DNA of 64,000 nt from Leifsonia sp. Root112D2 (GCF_001424905.1 NZ_LMCU01000001.1:2101480-2165479); one strand, 5' to 3'. Shown: positions 11,138 to 22,410, numbered from the stretch's first letter. Numbers and translations are program-made. Notes: generated by a model from the letters alone, not told the origin.

Positions 11138-12973
11138 GTGAGGCTCAGACGACTCGCCGTGTTCTCGTCGATGGTGGCGATCGCTGCCATCGCGCTCGCG
11201 GGATGCGCGGCACCGACACCACGCATCGTGGAAGGATCCCGCCTCACCATCGCCGTGCCCGGGCCGTTCACGAGCGCCAACAGCACGACCTCCCTCGGCA
11301 CGAACACCGCCAACGAGGCGGTGGCCGAGCTCACCGCCAGCAGCTTCTCGCGCGAGAACGGCGTCGGCGCGTTGGTGAACAATGCTTCCTTCGGCAGCGT
11401 GCAGAAGGTCTCAGACAACCCGTTGAAGGTCAAATACACGCTCAGTGAGAAGGCCGTCTGGAGCGATGGGGTGGCCGTGGATGCCTCGGACCTGCTGCTC
11501 GCCTGGGCAGCAAACAGCGGTGCGCTCAACACCGTGGCCGCCAAACGCGACGCGGATGGCACTGTCACGAATCAGGACGCGCTGAACAAAGGCGTCTATT
11601 TCGACTCGAATGCGGCCGGCAGCGGCCTGAACCTGGTCACGCAGCTACCGAAGATCAGCGACGACAATCGCGCCATCACGCTCACCTTTACGCATCCGTT
11701 CGCCGATTGGGAGCGCGTCTTCCCCGAGCAGCTCATTGCCGCGCACGTGGTGATGCAGCACGCGATGCCCGCCCGAAAATACTCGGCGGATGCCGCGAAG
11801 CGCGCGCTGGTCACCGCGGTGCAGAACGACGATGCCGGCGCGCTCAATCCGGTCTCGATCTTCTGGAATCACGGCTTCGACATGACCAACCTGCCGAGCG
11901 ATGGCTCGCTGCTGGTGTCGAGCGGTCCCTACGTGGTGACGGGGGCGAAAGAGAACGACTCGGTCACGCTCACCGCCAATGAACACTTCGCCGCGGGGCC
12001 GCTCCCGCGCGTGCAGACGATCACGCTGCGTCTCATCTCCGATCCGCTTGAGCGTGCAAAGGCCCTCGCCGCCGGTGACGTCGACATGATGACGGCGGAT
12101 GCGACTGCGCCACTTCTCGCCGCGCTGCACGACGCGAAGAACGTGACCCTGCTGCACAGCCCGGCAAGCGCCTACGAACATCTCGACCTGTCATTCGCTT
12201 CGGGCGGCCCGTTCGATCCCAAGGCTTGGGGCGGCGATGCCTCCCGTGCGCGCAAGGCGCGCGAGGCCTTTTTGCTCACCGTGCCACGAGCCGCGATGCT
12301 CGACACTCTCGTCAAGCCGCTGCAGCCGAAGCCCGCCGTGCGTGATTCGTTCATGAGCGTGCCGGGTGCCGATGCATACGACGACATCGTCGACGGCAAC
12401 GATTCGTCCAGGTACGCCGCCGTGAACCTGGTGCGTGCGCGCAGCCTGCTCGCGAGTATCGGTGCCACGAAGCCTCTTACCGTGCGGCTGCTGTATCCCG
12501 CGTCGGACGCGCTGCGCTCCGCCGAGTTCGCGCAGATCGTGGCGAGTGCCGCCCAGGCGGGATTCCGGGTGACGGATGCCTCGAGCGCTGGCTGGAAGCA
12601 GCGTCTGGGGGACTCCAGCTACGACGCCGCGCTCTTCGCCTGGGATGCGGGCGACGCGAGCGTGAACGCATCCGAATCGATCTTCGGCACCGACGGAGCC
12701 CGAAACCTCAACGCGTTCAGCAACCCGAACATGGATGCGCTGTTCGAGCAGCTCGATGCGGAGTACAGCGCCGACAAACGGAAGGCCCTCATGACGCAGG
12801 TGGAGAAGCAACTCTTCGACGATGCATACGGTCTTCCGCTCTACCAACTGCCCAGTGTGACGGCGGTCGACTCGACGGTGATTTCGGGAGTCGGGGCTCA
12901 ACCGGCGCTGAGCATGCTGCTTGGCGAATACGCCGACTGGAAGCCGTCAGCGTCGTCCCCCGCGCCGCGATGA
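11138..12973 (+). CDS. Peptide ABC transporter substrate-binding lipoprotein (SBP family 5), paralogue 1
   Basis: Extracellular solute receptor, 611 aa, with a lipoprotein signal whose lipobox ALAGC puts the modified cysteine at residue 23. The start is GTG at 11138, chosen because GAGGAG lies four bases upstream and the signal peptide begins there. Family-5 marks include KYTLSEKAVWSDGVAVDASDLLLAW, YVVTGAKENDSVTLTANEHF, AREAFLLTVPRAAMLDTL and the C-terminal LFDDAYGLPLYQLPSV. It closely resembles the next gene but has weaker promoter signals. Probably an alternative binding protein for the downstream Dpp-like permease; the ligand cannot be deduced. Confidence 0.93.
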   Translation: MRLRRLAVFSSMVAIAAIALAGCAAPTPRIVEGSRLTIAVPGPFTSANSTTSLGTNTANEAVAELTASSFSRENGVGALVNNASFGSVQKVSDNPLKVKYTLSEKAVWSDGVAVDASDLLLAWAANSGALNTVAAKRDADGTVTNQDALNKGVYFDSNAAGSGLNLVTQLPKISDDNRAITLTFTHPFADWERVFPEQLIAAHVVMQHAMPARKYSADAAKRALVTAVQNDDAGALNPVSIFWNHGFDMTNLPSDGSLLVSSGPYVVTGAKENDSVTLTANEHFAAGPLPRVQTITLRLISDPLERAKALAAGDVDMMTADATAPLLAALHDAKNVTLLHSPASAYEHLDLSFASGGPFDPKAWGGDASRARKAREAFLLTVPRAAMLDTLVKPLQPKPAVRDSFMSVPGADAYDDIVDGNDSSRYAAVNLVRARSLLASIGATKPLTVRLLYPASDALRSAEFAQIVASAAQAGFRVTDASSAGWKQRLGDSSYDAALFAWDAGDASVNASESIFGTDGARNLNAFSNPNMDALFEQLDAEYSADKRKALMTQVEKQLFDDAYGLPLYQLPSVTAVDSTVISGVGAQPALSMLLGEYADWKPSASSPAPR

Positions 12974-13102
12974 CGTTTCGCGTGGCTGGGCTGAGTCTTC
13001 TTCAGATTTTTGCTCGAAGCGCTCGATTTGCTCATATGAGCAGCATCAGACGCAAGATTTCGCCATCTTAGTTACCAGTGTGTAACGTTTTGCAGCGTAG
13101 TT

Positions 13103-13131
13103 TTGCGAGAGGGCACGCACGTACTTAGTGT
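13103..13131 (+). promoter_or_regulatory. Promoter for the second binding-protein gene
   Basis: TTGCGA (13103-13108) and TAGTGT (13126-13131) are separated by exactly 17 bases. The 227-bp gap between the two receptor genes is AT-richer than its surroundings and holds no gene. It indicates independent transcription of paralogue 2 with a leader of about 60 bases. Confidence 0.6.
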
Positions 13132-13200
13132 CTTCTTTATCGACTGCGGATGCGGCATTACAAGTGTCGAGCCCGTTTGCATAATCTCCCAGGAGGAAAA

Positions 13201-15024
13201 TTGAAAATCAGACGAATTGCGGTAGCCGCCGCACTGGTGGGCGCTGGTGCCCTGGTGCTCTCCGGCTGTTCCGCACCGAAGTCTTCGGAGTTGTCCAAGA
13301 GCACCTCCGTTACGGTCATGTGGAATCAGCCGTTCTACTCGTACAACCACAACTCGTCGACGGGCAACAACGTCACGAACGCGAACATCAACTACATGAC
13401 GAACTCGTGGTTCAACTACTACGACAACAAGTCGAAGCTGATCAACGACCCCTCGTTCGGAACCATCAAGAAGGTCTCGGACGACCCGCTGACGGTCAAG
13501 TACACGATCAAAAAGGGCGTCACCTGGTCTGACGGAACGCCGGTGAACGCAGCCGACATCATGCTGGCCTGGGTTGCTCAGTCCGGTGCGCTCAACGACG
13601 CCAACGCCAAGCCGAAGACCGACGACAACGGCAACATCACCAACCAGGACCAGCTGGTCAGCCAGAACCTCGTGTACTTCAACGCTGCAGCGCTTGGTTC
13701 CGGTCTGGCCAATGCGCCCGCCGTGCCGACCATCAGCGACGACGGACAGTCGCTGACCGTTGTCTACAAGACTCCGGATGTCGGCTGGGAGATCAACATG
13801 ACCTCCGATCTGCCGGCTCACGCCATCATGGAGGAGACAGACCCGTCGCTCACCGACGCCACCAAGGCGAAGGATGCGCTGGTCAAGGCCGTTCAGACCG
13901 ACGACAAGGCCGTACTGGCCAAGGTCGCGGCCAAGTGGAACACCGCGTTCGACATGTCGGCCAACCTCCCGACCGACAAGAAGCTGTACCTTTCCGACGG
14001 CCCGTACGTGATCAATGGCCTGAAGAAGGACCAGTACATCACCATGACGCAGAACCCGAAGTACACGGGCGACCACAAGCCGTCCATCAAGAACGTCACG
14101 GTGCGCTTCATTCCTGACGCCCTTGCTTCAGTTCAGGCCCTGCAGAACGGCGAGGTGTCGATCATCCAGCCGCAGTCCACGCAGGATGTGTTGAAGGCGC
14201 TCAAGAAGATCAAGAACGTCAAGACGTCCAACATCGGTGCATCCACCTATGAGCACGTCGACCTGACAACGAACAACAAGGGTCCGTTCGACCCGGCCGC
14301 ATACGGTGGAGACGCCGCGAAGGCCAAGCTCGTGCGCCAGGCGTTCCTGCTCACGGTTCCGCGCCAGCAGATTCTCGACCAGCTCATCAAGCCGCTGAAC
14401 CCGAACGCCGTGCTCGACGATTCGCAGACGCAGCTGCCGGGAACCCCCGACTATGACGCCATGATCAAGGCGAACGACTCGTCGCAGTACGACAAGGTCG
14501 ACATCGCCAAGGCCAAGACACTGTTGGCTCAGGCCGGCGTGAAGACCCCGGTCGACGTGAAGTTCATGTACGACAACACGAACCCACGTCGTGTCAACGA
14601 GTTCGCTCTCACGCAGGCGTCGGCCAAGCTGGCTGGCTTCAACGTGGTCGACAAGGGTAACAAGGACTGGTCGTCGCTGCTCGGCAACAAGAGCTACGAC
14701 GCCATCGTGTTTGCCTGGCAGAACACCGGTACGAACGTGACCCAGGCTCAGGCGACGTTCCAGGGCGGCGGAGGAAACAACTTCACCGGCTACGACAACG
14801 CGCAGGTCAACGACCTCTGGAAGCAGATCGCGGGCGAGCTGGACCCCAGCAAGCAGCAGGATCTGCTGCGCCAGATGGAGAAGATCGTGTACAACGACGC
14901 GTACGGCGTGACGCTGTATCAGTTCCCGCAGATCACCGCGTGGAGCAGCAAGATCGAGAACGTCTCTGACGCTCCGTTGTCTCCGACCTACTACTGGAAC
15001 TTCTGGGAGTGGAAGACGAAGTAG
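13201..15024 (+). CDS. Peptide ABC transporter substrate-binding lipoprotein (SBP family 5), paralogue 2
   Basis: 607 aa receptor. TTG start at 13201 because a strong AGGAGG sits four bases upstream and the signal peptide (KIRRIAVAAALVG..VLSGC, lipid cysteine 23) begins there. The mature part keeps KYTIKKGVTWSDGTPVNAADIMLAW, YVINGLKKDQYITMTQNPKY, RQAFLLTVPRQQILDQLI and YNDAYGVTLYQFPQITAW. It is rich in Lys/Asn/Asp codons ending in C and looks optimised for high expression compared with paralogue 1. A very stable hairpin after its stop probably uncouples its abundance from that of the permease genes. Confidence 0.95.
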   Translation: MKIRRIAVAAALVGAGALVLSGCSAPKSSELSKSTSVTVMWNQPFYSYNHNSSTGNNVTNANINYMTNSWFNYYDNKSKLINDPSFGTIKKVSDDPLTVKYTIKKGVTWSDGTPVNAADIMLAWVAQSGALNDANAKPKTDDNGNITNQDQLVSQNLVYFNAAALGSGLANAPAVPTISDDGQSLTVVYKTPDVGWEINMTSDLPAHAIMEETDPSLTDATKAKDALVKAVQTDDKAVLAKVAAKWNTAFDMSANLPTDKKLYLSDGPYVINGLKKDQYITMTQNPKYTGDHKPSIKNVTVRFIPDALASVQALQNGEVSIIQPQSTQDVLKALKKIKNVKTSNIGASTYEHVDLTTNNKGPFDPAAYGGDAAKAKLVRQAFLLTVPRQQILDQLIKPLNPNAVLDDSQTQLPGTPDYDAMIKANDSSQYDKVDIAKAKTLLAQAGVKTPVDVKFMYDNTNPRRVNEFALTQASAKLAGFNVVDKGNKDWSSLLGNKSYDAIVFAWQNTGTNVTQAQATFQGGGGNNFTGYDNAQVNDLWKQIAGELDPSKQQDLLRQMEKIVYNDAYGVTLYQFPQITAWSSKIENVSDAPLSPTYYWNFWEWKTK

Positions 15025-15047
15025 TCACGAGGAAGTAGACTCGCGCT

Positions 15048-15077
15048 CGGGTGCCGGTCCTATGGGGCCGGCACCCG
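15048..15077 (+). terminator. Long GC-rich hairpin between receptor and permease genes
   Basis: CGGGTGCCGG (15048-15057) pairs perfectly with CCGGCACCCG (15068-15077). Three further pairs inside (one a T-G wobble) leave a four-base loop, so the stem is about 13 bp. No run of T follows, so I read it as a partial terminator or an mRNA 3' stabiliser. Confidence 0.7.
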
Positions 15078-15117
15078 ACACCTTTGATGGCTCCTGTCCT
15101 AGGTTGGACGTTTTTCT

Positions 15118-16647
15118 ATGCTCAGTTTCATTCTCCGACGACTCGGCATCGGCCTCGTCGTTCTCGTTGTCGCCTCGTATTTGATGTACCTGCTCACCGC
15201 ATACTCCGGTGATCCTCTCGCTGATTTGCGAGCCAGCACCGCGCCGAACAAGGTTCAGCTGATGGAGGCACGCTCCCAGCTGCTCAACCTGGATGTTCCG
15301 CCGTATCTGCGGTACTTCATCTGGCTCGGCGGCGTACTCAAAGTCTTCATCGGACAGTTCACCCTCGGCGTCGATCCCACCAATGCCCAGGTGACCACTC
15401 AGCTGGGCGCGGCAATGACGTCGACCCTGCAGCTGATCACCCTCTCCGAGTTCATCGGCCTGTTCATCGGTGTCGTCATCGGCATCACCACTGCGCTGCG
15501 GCAGTACTCCGGATACGACTACTCGGTGACGTTCATGTCGTTCCTGTTCTTTTCCCTTCCCGTCTTCTGGCTTGCGGCCATGCTCAAGCAGTACGTGGCC
15601 ATCGGCTTCAACGATTTTCTCGGGGACCCGCAGATACCCATACCGTTGATCATCGCTCTGGCGGCGATCAGCGCGTTCCTCTGGCAGGGCATCGTCGGTG
15701 GTCCCTGGCGCAAGCGCCTCGTCACCGCCGGCGTCTCCGGCATCGCCACCCTCGCCATTCTCTGGTACCTGGTGAGCAGCGACTGGTTCAGCAATCCGAG
15801 CCTTGGACCGGTCGTCTGTGCCGGCATGGGCGTGGGTATCGCCTTCATCGTGACAGCGCTGTCGACGGGCATCAAGGATCGTCGTGCACTGTATTCCTCC
15901 CTGGTCACGGTGGCCGTCGGTATGGCGCTCTACTACCCGCTTCAGTACATTTATGTCGGTGCCAGCGTGTGGACGATCCTCGTCCTCGCCGTCGTCGCCG
16001 TCGGCGTCGGCGTTCTGGTCGGCTGGCTGTTCCGCGGCCCCGACCGATGGCGCTCGGCGCGCACCGCCGCCATCACGGCCGTTGGGCTCGGGTTTATCTT
16101 TGTGATCGACCGGGCGATGGGTTCCTGGCAGGTCTACGCGACCAGCAGCTACGTGAACAACCGGCCCATCGCCACCATCGGCTCGAGCACACCGCAACTG
16201 GATGGCGACTTCTGGATCTCCATGCTCGACACCTATTCGCACCTGCTGCTGCCGACGCTCTGTCTGGTGCTGGTGAGCCTGGCGAGTTACTCACGGTACT
16301 CCCGGTCGAGCACCCTTGAGGTGATGAACCAGGACTACATTCGCACCGCGCGCGCCAAGGGGCTTACCGAGCGCACCGTGGTGATGCGACACGCCTTCCG
16401 CAACACGCTGATCCCCGTCACCACCCTCCTGACGCTCGACATCGGTGCCCTCATCGGTGGCGCGGTCATCACCGAGCGGGTGTTCGGCTGGAGCGGCATG
16501 GGGGCGATGTTTATCAACGGCCTCTACAAGGTCGACGTCAATTCGGTCATGGGCTTCTTCCTCGTGACCGGGGCGACGGTGATCGTCTTCAACATCATCG
16601 CGGACGTGCTGTATTCGGCACTTGACCCACGGATTCGAGTCTCCTGA
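15118..16647 (+). CDS. Peptide ABC transporter permease, DppB-like, with a large internal membrane insertion
   Basis: Binding-protein-dependent transport inner-membrane protein. The N-terminal helix (FILRRLGIGLVVLVVASYLM) and the C-terminal transport domain with the EAA loop (YIRTARAKGLTERTVVMRHAFRNTLIP) are typical of DppB. At 509 aa it is about 170 residues longer than the usual 310-340. The excess lies between roughly residues 160 and 370 and consists of additional hydrophobic helices plus a short periplasmic-type stretch (SSYVNNRPIATIGSSTPQ). Starts 93 bp after the receptor gene. The stop overlaps the next start as TGATG. Confidence 0.92.
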   Translation: MLSFILRRLGIGLVVLVVASYLMYLLTAYSGDPLADLRASTAPNKVQLMEARSQLLNLDVPPYLRYFIWLGGVLKVFIGQFTLGVDPTNAQVTTQLGAAMTSTLQLITLSEFIGLFIGVVIGITTALRQYSGYDYSVTFMSFLFFSLPVFWLAAMLKQYVAIGFNDFLGDPQIPIPLIIALAAISAFLWQGIVGGPWRKRLVTAGVSGIATLAILWYLVSSDWFSNPSLGPVVCAGMGVGIAFIVTALSTGIKDRRALYSSLVTVAVGMALYYPLQYIYVGASVWTILVLAVVAVGVGVLVGWLFRGPDRWRSARTAAITAVGLGFIFVIDRAMGSWQVYATSSYVNNRPIATIGSSTPQLDGDFWISMLDTYSHLLLPTLCLVLVSLASYSRYSRSSTLEVMNQDYIRTARAKGLTERTVVMRHAFRNTLIPVTTLLTLDIGALIGGAVITERVFGWSGMGAMFINGLYKVDVNSVMGFFLVTGATVIVFNIIADVLYSALDPRIRVS

Positions 16648-17756
16648 TGACTGACATGAACAACAACACCCCAGACCCCGATCACGTGGGCCCGGTGCCT
16701 GCGGTGGATCATGAGCCGGGCGCCGCTGGTGACGTTGTGGCAGGTGACCTGACCTCGATTGAGGCCCGCGAGGTTGCGGGGCTCAGCCAGGGCCGCATCG
16801 TGTTGCGCCGTTTTGTGCGCAACCGGGCCGCGATCGTTGCGCTGGTGGTCTTCCTGCTCACGGCGCTGCTCGCCTTCAGCTCGGTGGGGATCGACGCCTT
16901 CGGCATTAGAATTCCGGGCTGGTGGAAGTGGGGCTGGACTTCGCCGCTGCCCCCGGTCAACGGTGGTAATCCCACGCTCTCGCTGTGGCCGTTCTCGCTG
17001 GGCGAGCACCCGTTCGGTCAGGATCCTGTCGGCCGCGACATGTTCGCCAACGTGATGCGCGGAACGCAGCAGTCCCTGATGGTCATCGTGGTCATCGGCA
17101 TCGTCGCGACATTCATTGGCGTCGTGCTCGGTGCGCTCGCGGGCTACTACCGCAAATTCACAGACTCGATCATCATGCGCATCACGGATGTCGTTCTGAT
17201 CATTCCGGTGCTGGTCATCGGCGCGGTCGTCGGCTCGATGTCACAGAACATCGGCCTGGACATCGGCTCCTTCGGGCTGGCGCTGTTTCTGGCGTTCGTC
17301 GTCTGGCCGAGCCTGGCCCGGTTCGTGCGCGCAGAGTTCCTCTCGCTGCGCGAACGTGAATTCGTGGATGCCGCACGCATGGCCGGTGCGGGAGACGCGC
17401 GCATCATCTTCCGTCACATCCTGCCGAACGCGGTGGGAGTCATCATCGTGAACGCCACGCTGCTGATGGCGGCGGCGATTCTGATCGAGACCTCGCTCGA
17501 CTACCTCGGTGTCGGGGTGAGGGCTCCCGACACCTCGCTCGGTCTGCTGATCAGCCAGTATCAGGATGCGTTCAGCACCAGCCCCTGGCTGTTCTGGTGG
17601 CCCGGCCTGTTCATTATCATCATCGCGCTCAGTATCAACTTCATCGGGGACGGGCTGCGCGACGCGTTCGACCCGCGCCAGAAGCGCAAGGTCGGTCGCA
17701 AGGTCAAGGCGCAGGCCGGCGTCGTCACAGAAGCGACGGCCGGTCTGCCATCGTGA
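16647..17756 (+). CDS. Peptide ABC transporter permease, DppC-like
   Basis: Second permease subunit, 369 aa. It has a polar N-terminal tail of about 55 residues, then the DppC N-domain helix (RFVRNRAAIVALVVFLLTALL), the conserved HPFGQDPVGRDMFANVMRGTQQSL segment, and the EAA loop EFVDAARMAGAGDARIIFRHILPN. ATG start overlaps the dppB stop. Together with DppB it forms the channel energised by the fused ATPase at 18475. Confidence 0.95.
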   Translation: MTDMNNNTPDPDHVGPVPAVDHEPGAAGDVVAGDLTSIEAREVAGLSQGRIVLRRFVRNRAAIVALVVFLLTALLAFSSVGIDAFGIRIPGWWKWGWTSPLPPVNGGNPTLSLWPFSLGEHPFGQDPVGRDMFANVMRGTQQSLMVIVVIGIVATFIGVVLGALAGYYRKFTDSIIMRITDVVLIIPVLVIGAVVGSMSQNIGLDIGSFGLALFLAFVVWPSLARFVRAEFLSLREREFVDAARMAGAGDARIIFRHILPNAVGVIIVNATLLMAAAILIETSLDYLGVGVRAPDTSLGLLISQYQDAFSTSPWLFWWPGLFIIIIALSINFIGDGLRDAFDPRQKRKVGRKVKAQAGVVTEATAGLPS

Positions 17757-17758
17757 TG

Positions 17759-18370
17759 CTAGTAACCCGCAGCGCTGGCGAGAACAAGAACGACGAGTGC
17801 GGCGAGAATCGCCAGACGCACCCAGTGCGTTCGCACACGCGGGTGCTCATGTTCTGCTCGAGCTTCGTCGAGAAAGCCTCCATCGCGAAGGGCCTCCCAT
17901 TGGTGACGGATGGCCGCGGCGGCGGCTCCGGAGTCCGAGGTGGGAATGTCGCCGGGGCGGATCGCTCCGGCGAGGTACGAGCTCTCGGGAAGATGCTTCA
18001 GCTCTCCACGACTCTGCCGCATCGCGGTGTGGCGACCGGGGGCGGCCGCCGCCCACGCGGTGAAGCGACGATCCCTGGTGTGTATCTCGAGCGCCCATTT
18101 GGTGTCGATGCGCACGATCTGCGCCCATTCGAGGCGAATCTCACGGGTGGGGTTGTCTATGACGACCTCGCCGGGGGAGACGCGCACGGTCGGTGCCCAG
18201 AAGGCGAACCAGCCCACATAGCCGATCAGGGCGGGCAGGGCGGCATAGGGCAGCATGCCTTGCACCCCGAGCTGCACGGTGCCGGCGGTCAGAACGCCTA
18301 TCGCGAACAGAATCATCACGGCAGCGATGAGCTTGCCGCTGAGCGGGCGCAGGATGGCTTCGTCGAGCAT
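17759..18370 (-). CDS. Small membrane protein with bacterial PH-like domain
   Basis: 203 aa, opposed to the transporter genes around it. Two N-terminal hydrophobic helices (IAAVMILFAIGVLTAG and AALPALIGYVGWFAFW) are followed by a PH-like beta domain (TVRVSPGEVVIDNPTREIRLEWAQIVRIDTKWALEIHT), a linker and a C-terminal helix (RLAILAALVVLVLA). Relatives are membrane-associated PH-domain proteins of unknown function in actinobacteria. ATG at 18370 (MLDEAIL) chosen by length; no convincing ribosome site. It ends three bases from the dppC stop, so it would produce antisense RNA through the dpp operon if transcription runs on. Confidence 0.8.
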   Translation of the reverse strand: MLDEAILRPLSGKLIAAVMILFAIGVLTAGTVQLGVQGMLPYAALPALIGYVGWFAFWAPTVRVSPGEVVIDNPTREIRLEWAQIVRIDTKWALEIHTRDRRFTAWAAAAPGRHTAMRQSRGELKHLPESSYLAGAIRPGDIPTSDSGAAAAAIRHQWEALRDGGFLDEARAEHEHPRVRTHWVRLAILAALVVLVLASAAGY

Positions 18371-18474
18371 GTACCCATCGTGGCAGATGTGGCTTCGGAC
18401 GGGCTGCGCGTGGTTGCCGCCGTGAGCCCCGCATTGACACTGAACGAGAATGAAACAGACAGGATGAACAGACG

Positions 18475-20181
18475 ATGAGCGACCGGGAGCAAACCGCACC
18501 AACGCCCCAGGCCGACGGCGGAGCCGTTCTGGAGGTCTCAGGGCTCAACGTGGACTTCTGGGTCGAGGGAGAGTGGTACCCCGCGGCAATAGACGTCGGC
18601 TACACCCTTGAACCCGGCCGTGTGCTGGCGATCGTCGGTGAGTCCGGCTCGGGCAAGAGCACGAGCTCGATGGCGATGTTGGGGTTGCTGCCCGACAACG
18701 CCCGGGTCAGCGGCAGTGTCAGGCTCAAGGGCAAGGAGATCCTGGGGCTTCCTCCGGCCAAGCTGCGCGATGTGCGCGGCAACGAGATAGCCATGATCTT
18801 CCAGGAGCCGATGACGGCCCTGAACCCCGTTTATACGATCGGCTTTCAGCTTGTCGAGGCCGTGCGGATCCACCTCGATGTCGGGCCCCATGAGGCCCGG
18901 GAGCGGGCCATGGAGCTGCTCGCCCTCGTGGGCATCCCCGATCCGGAGACGTCGTTCACGAAGTACCCGCACCAGCTCTCCGGTGGTCAGCGCCAGCGCG
19001 TGATGATCGCCCAGGCGCTCTCCTGTGACCCTGCACTGCTCATCGCGGACGAGCCGACGACCGCGCTCGACGTGACGGTGCAGGCGGAGATTCTCGAGCT
19101 GCTGCGTGACCTGCACACCCGACTCAACTCGGGCATCGTATTGATCACGCACGACATGGGCGTCGTCGCCGACCTGGCCGACGACATCGTGGTGATGAAG
19201 AACGGTCGCATTCTCGAACGCGGCACGGTTCGCGACGTCTTCCACAACGCACAGCATCCGTACACGAAGGAACTGCTCGCTGCGGTGCCACATCTCGGCG
19301 TCACGAGCAGCGAGGTGGAGCCGGGCACGGTCGCGGAGCACCGGGAGGAGCCCACCCTTGCGCTGCACGATGTGGTGGTGGAGTACCCCAGCCGACGCGG
19401 CGTTCCGGCGTTCCGCGCCGTCGACACGGTGAGCCTGGAGATCTATCCGTCAGAGATCGTCGGGCTCGTCGGCGAGTCCGGCTCGGGCAAGACCACTCTC
19501 GGCCGCGCTGCTACCGGGCTGCTTCCCATCACTTCGGGGAGCCTGTCGATCAACGGTCATGACATGGTCTCCATTCGTCATAAGGAGCTGCGGGAGCTGC
19601 GGCGCAAGATCGGATTCGTGTTTCAGGATCCGGGTTCGTCACTGAACCCACGCCTGCCGATCGGACAGTCGATCGGAGAGCCGATTCTCCTGACTGAGAA
19701 ACTCAAGGGACAGGGGCTGCAGGATCGGGTCAGCCAACTTCTCGATTCGGTCGAGCTGTCGCGAACCTTCCGCAACCGTTACCCGCACGAGCTCTCCGGT
19801 GGCCAGCGCCAGCGCGTGGGCATCGCGCGGGCTCTCGCTCTAGGGCCCGACCTGCTCGTCGCCGACGAGCCGACCTCGGCGCTCGACGTCTCGGTTCAGG
19901 CGCGGTTCCTCGAACTACTGCACGAGCTGCAGGAGAAGCTGAAGTTCGCCTGCCTGTTCATCAGCCACGATCTCGCCGTCGTCGACCAGATGGCCCATCG
20001 CATCGCCGTGATGTACAAGGGTGTGCTGGTCGAGCAGGGCACGAGTGACGAGATTCTGCGTGCGCCGAAAGACCCGTACACGCAGCGGCTCATCGCCGCG
20101 ATCCCGGTGCCCGATCCCGACTCCCAGGCAGAGCGGCGCCAGCTGCGCACCGAGCAGCTGCGACTCGACGGTCTGGCCTGA
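18475..20181 (+). CDS. Fused peptide ABC transporter ATPase (DppD-DppF)
   Basis: 568 aa with two complete nucleotide-binding domains in one chain. Domain 1 has Walker A GESGSGKST near residue 60, LSGGQRQRV and LLIADEPTTALD. Domain 2 has GESGSGKTT near 338, LSGGQRQRVGIARA and LLVADEPTSALD. Each ends with the oligopeptide-family extension (HPYTKELLAAVP; DPYTQRLIAAIP). It powers the DppB/DppC channel. It is separated from dppC by the opposed PH-like gene, but ACAGGA upstream of the ATG provides its own ribosome site. An independent promoter may exist in the 104 bases between the divergent starts. Confidence 0.95.
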   Translation: MSDREQTAPTPQADGGAVLEVSGLNVDFWVEGEWYPAAIDVGYTLEPGRVLAIVGESGSGKSTSSMAMLGLLPDNARVSGSVRLKGKEILGLPPAKLRDVRGNEIAMIFQEPMTALNPVYTIGFQLVEAVRIHLDVGPHEARERAMELLALVGIPDPETSFTKYPHQLSGGQRQRVMIAQALSCDPALLIADEPTTALDVTVQAEILELLRDLHTRLNSGIVLITHDMGVVADLADDIVVMKNGRILERGTVRDVFHNAQHPYTKELLAAVPHLGVTSSEVEPGTVAEHREEPTLALHDVVVEYPSRRGVPAFRAVDTVSLEIYPSEIVGLVGESGSGKTTLGRAATGLLPITSGSLSINGHDMVSIRHKELRELRRKIGFVFQDPGSSLNPRLPIGQSIGEPILLTEKLKGQGLQDRVSQLLDSVELSRTFRNRYPHELSGGQRQRVGIARALALGPDLLVADEPTSALDVSVQARFLELLHELQEKLKFACLFISHDLAVVDQMAHRIAVMYKGVLVEQGTSDEILRAPKDPYTQRLIAAIPVPDPDSQAERRQLRTEQLRLDGLA

Positions 20182-20368
20182 TTCGGCCGGCTAAGGCCGC
20201 ACTCCGGGCCGTATTGAGATGACGCGACGCGGCTGTGCGCTTCGACAAGGTAGAATTGCTGGGTGAGTTCGGTCTTTGACCGCATCCTTCTCTCACCGCA
20301 GCCATTCTCCGCCGACGTTGACGCTCGTTCGGTATGCCTGCTCCTTCACGACTTACAAGGACTTTTTC
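20182..20368. other. Leader/promoter region of typA
   Basis: No gene. TAGAAT at 20251-20256 is a strong -10 candidate for typA, giving a leader of about 105 bases with ACAAGGA eight bases before the ATG. A short inverted repeat CGGCC/GGCCG just after the ATPase stop may be a weak terminator. Confidence 0.45.
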
Positions 20369-22288
<1,920 letters not shown>

Positions 22289-22302
22289 CCCGCCACCACG
22301 CC

Positions 22303-22390
22303 GGTTGAGGAGCGCGACGAAGGAGCGCGTCTCGAAACCAGCGCGCGCGGGTTTCGAGACGAGGCCTCGTTCCTCGACCTCTCCTCAACC
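22303..22390. repeat. Nested palindromic repeat between convergent typA and efeB
   Basis: The outer arms GGTTGAGGAG (22303-22312) and CTCCTCAACC (22381-22390) and the inner arms CGTCTCGAAACC (22328-22339) and GGTTTCGAGACG (22350-22361) are all perfect complements. The whole unit can fold into one long stem and probably also acts as a bidirectional terminator. Same family as the repeats at 1736, 45415 and 55354. Confidence 0.85.
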
Positions 22391-22410
22391 TGCAGAAGTG
22401 GGCAGCGCGC

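Noticed and set aside
22303..22390. CRISPR-like or IS terminal repeats
   Set aside because: Copies are inverted and nested with no regular spacers and no transposase or cas genes nearby.
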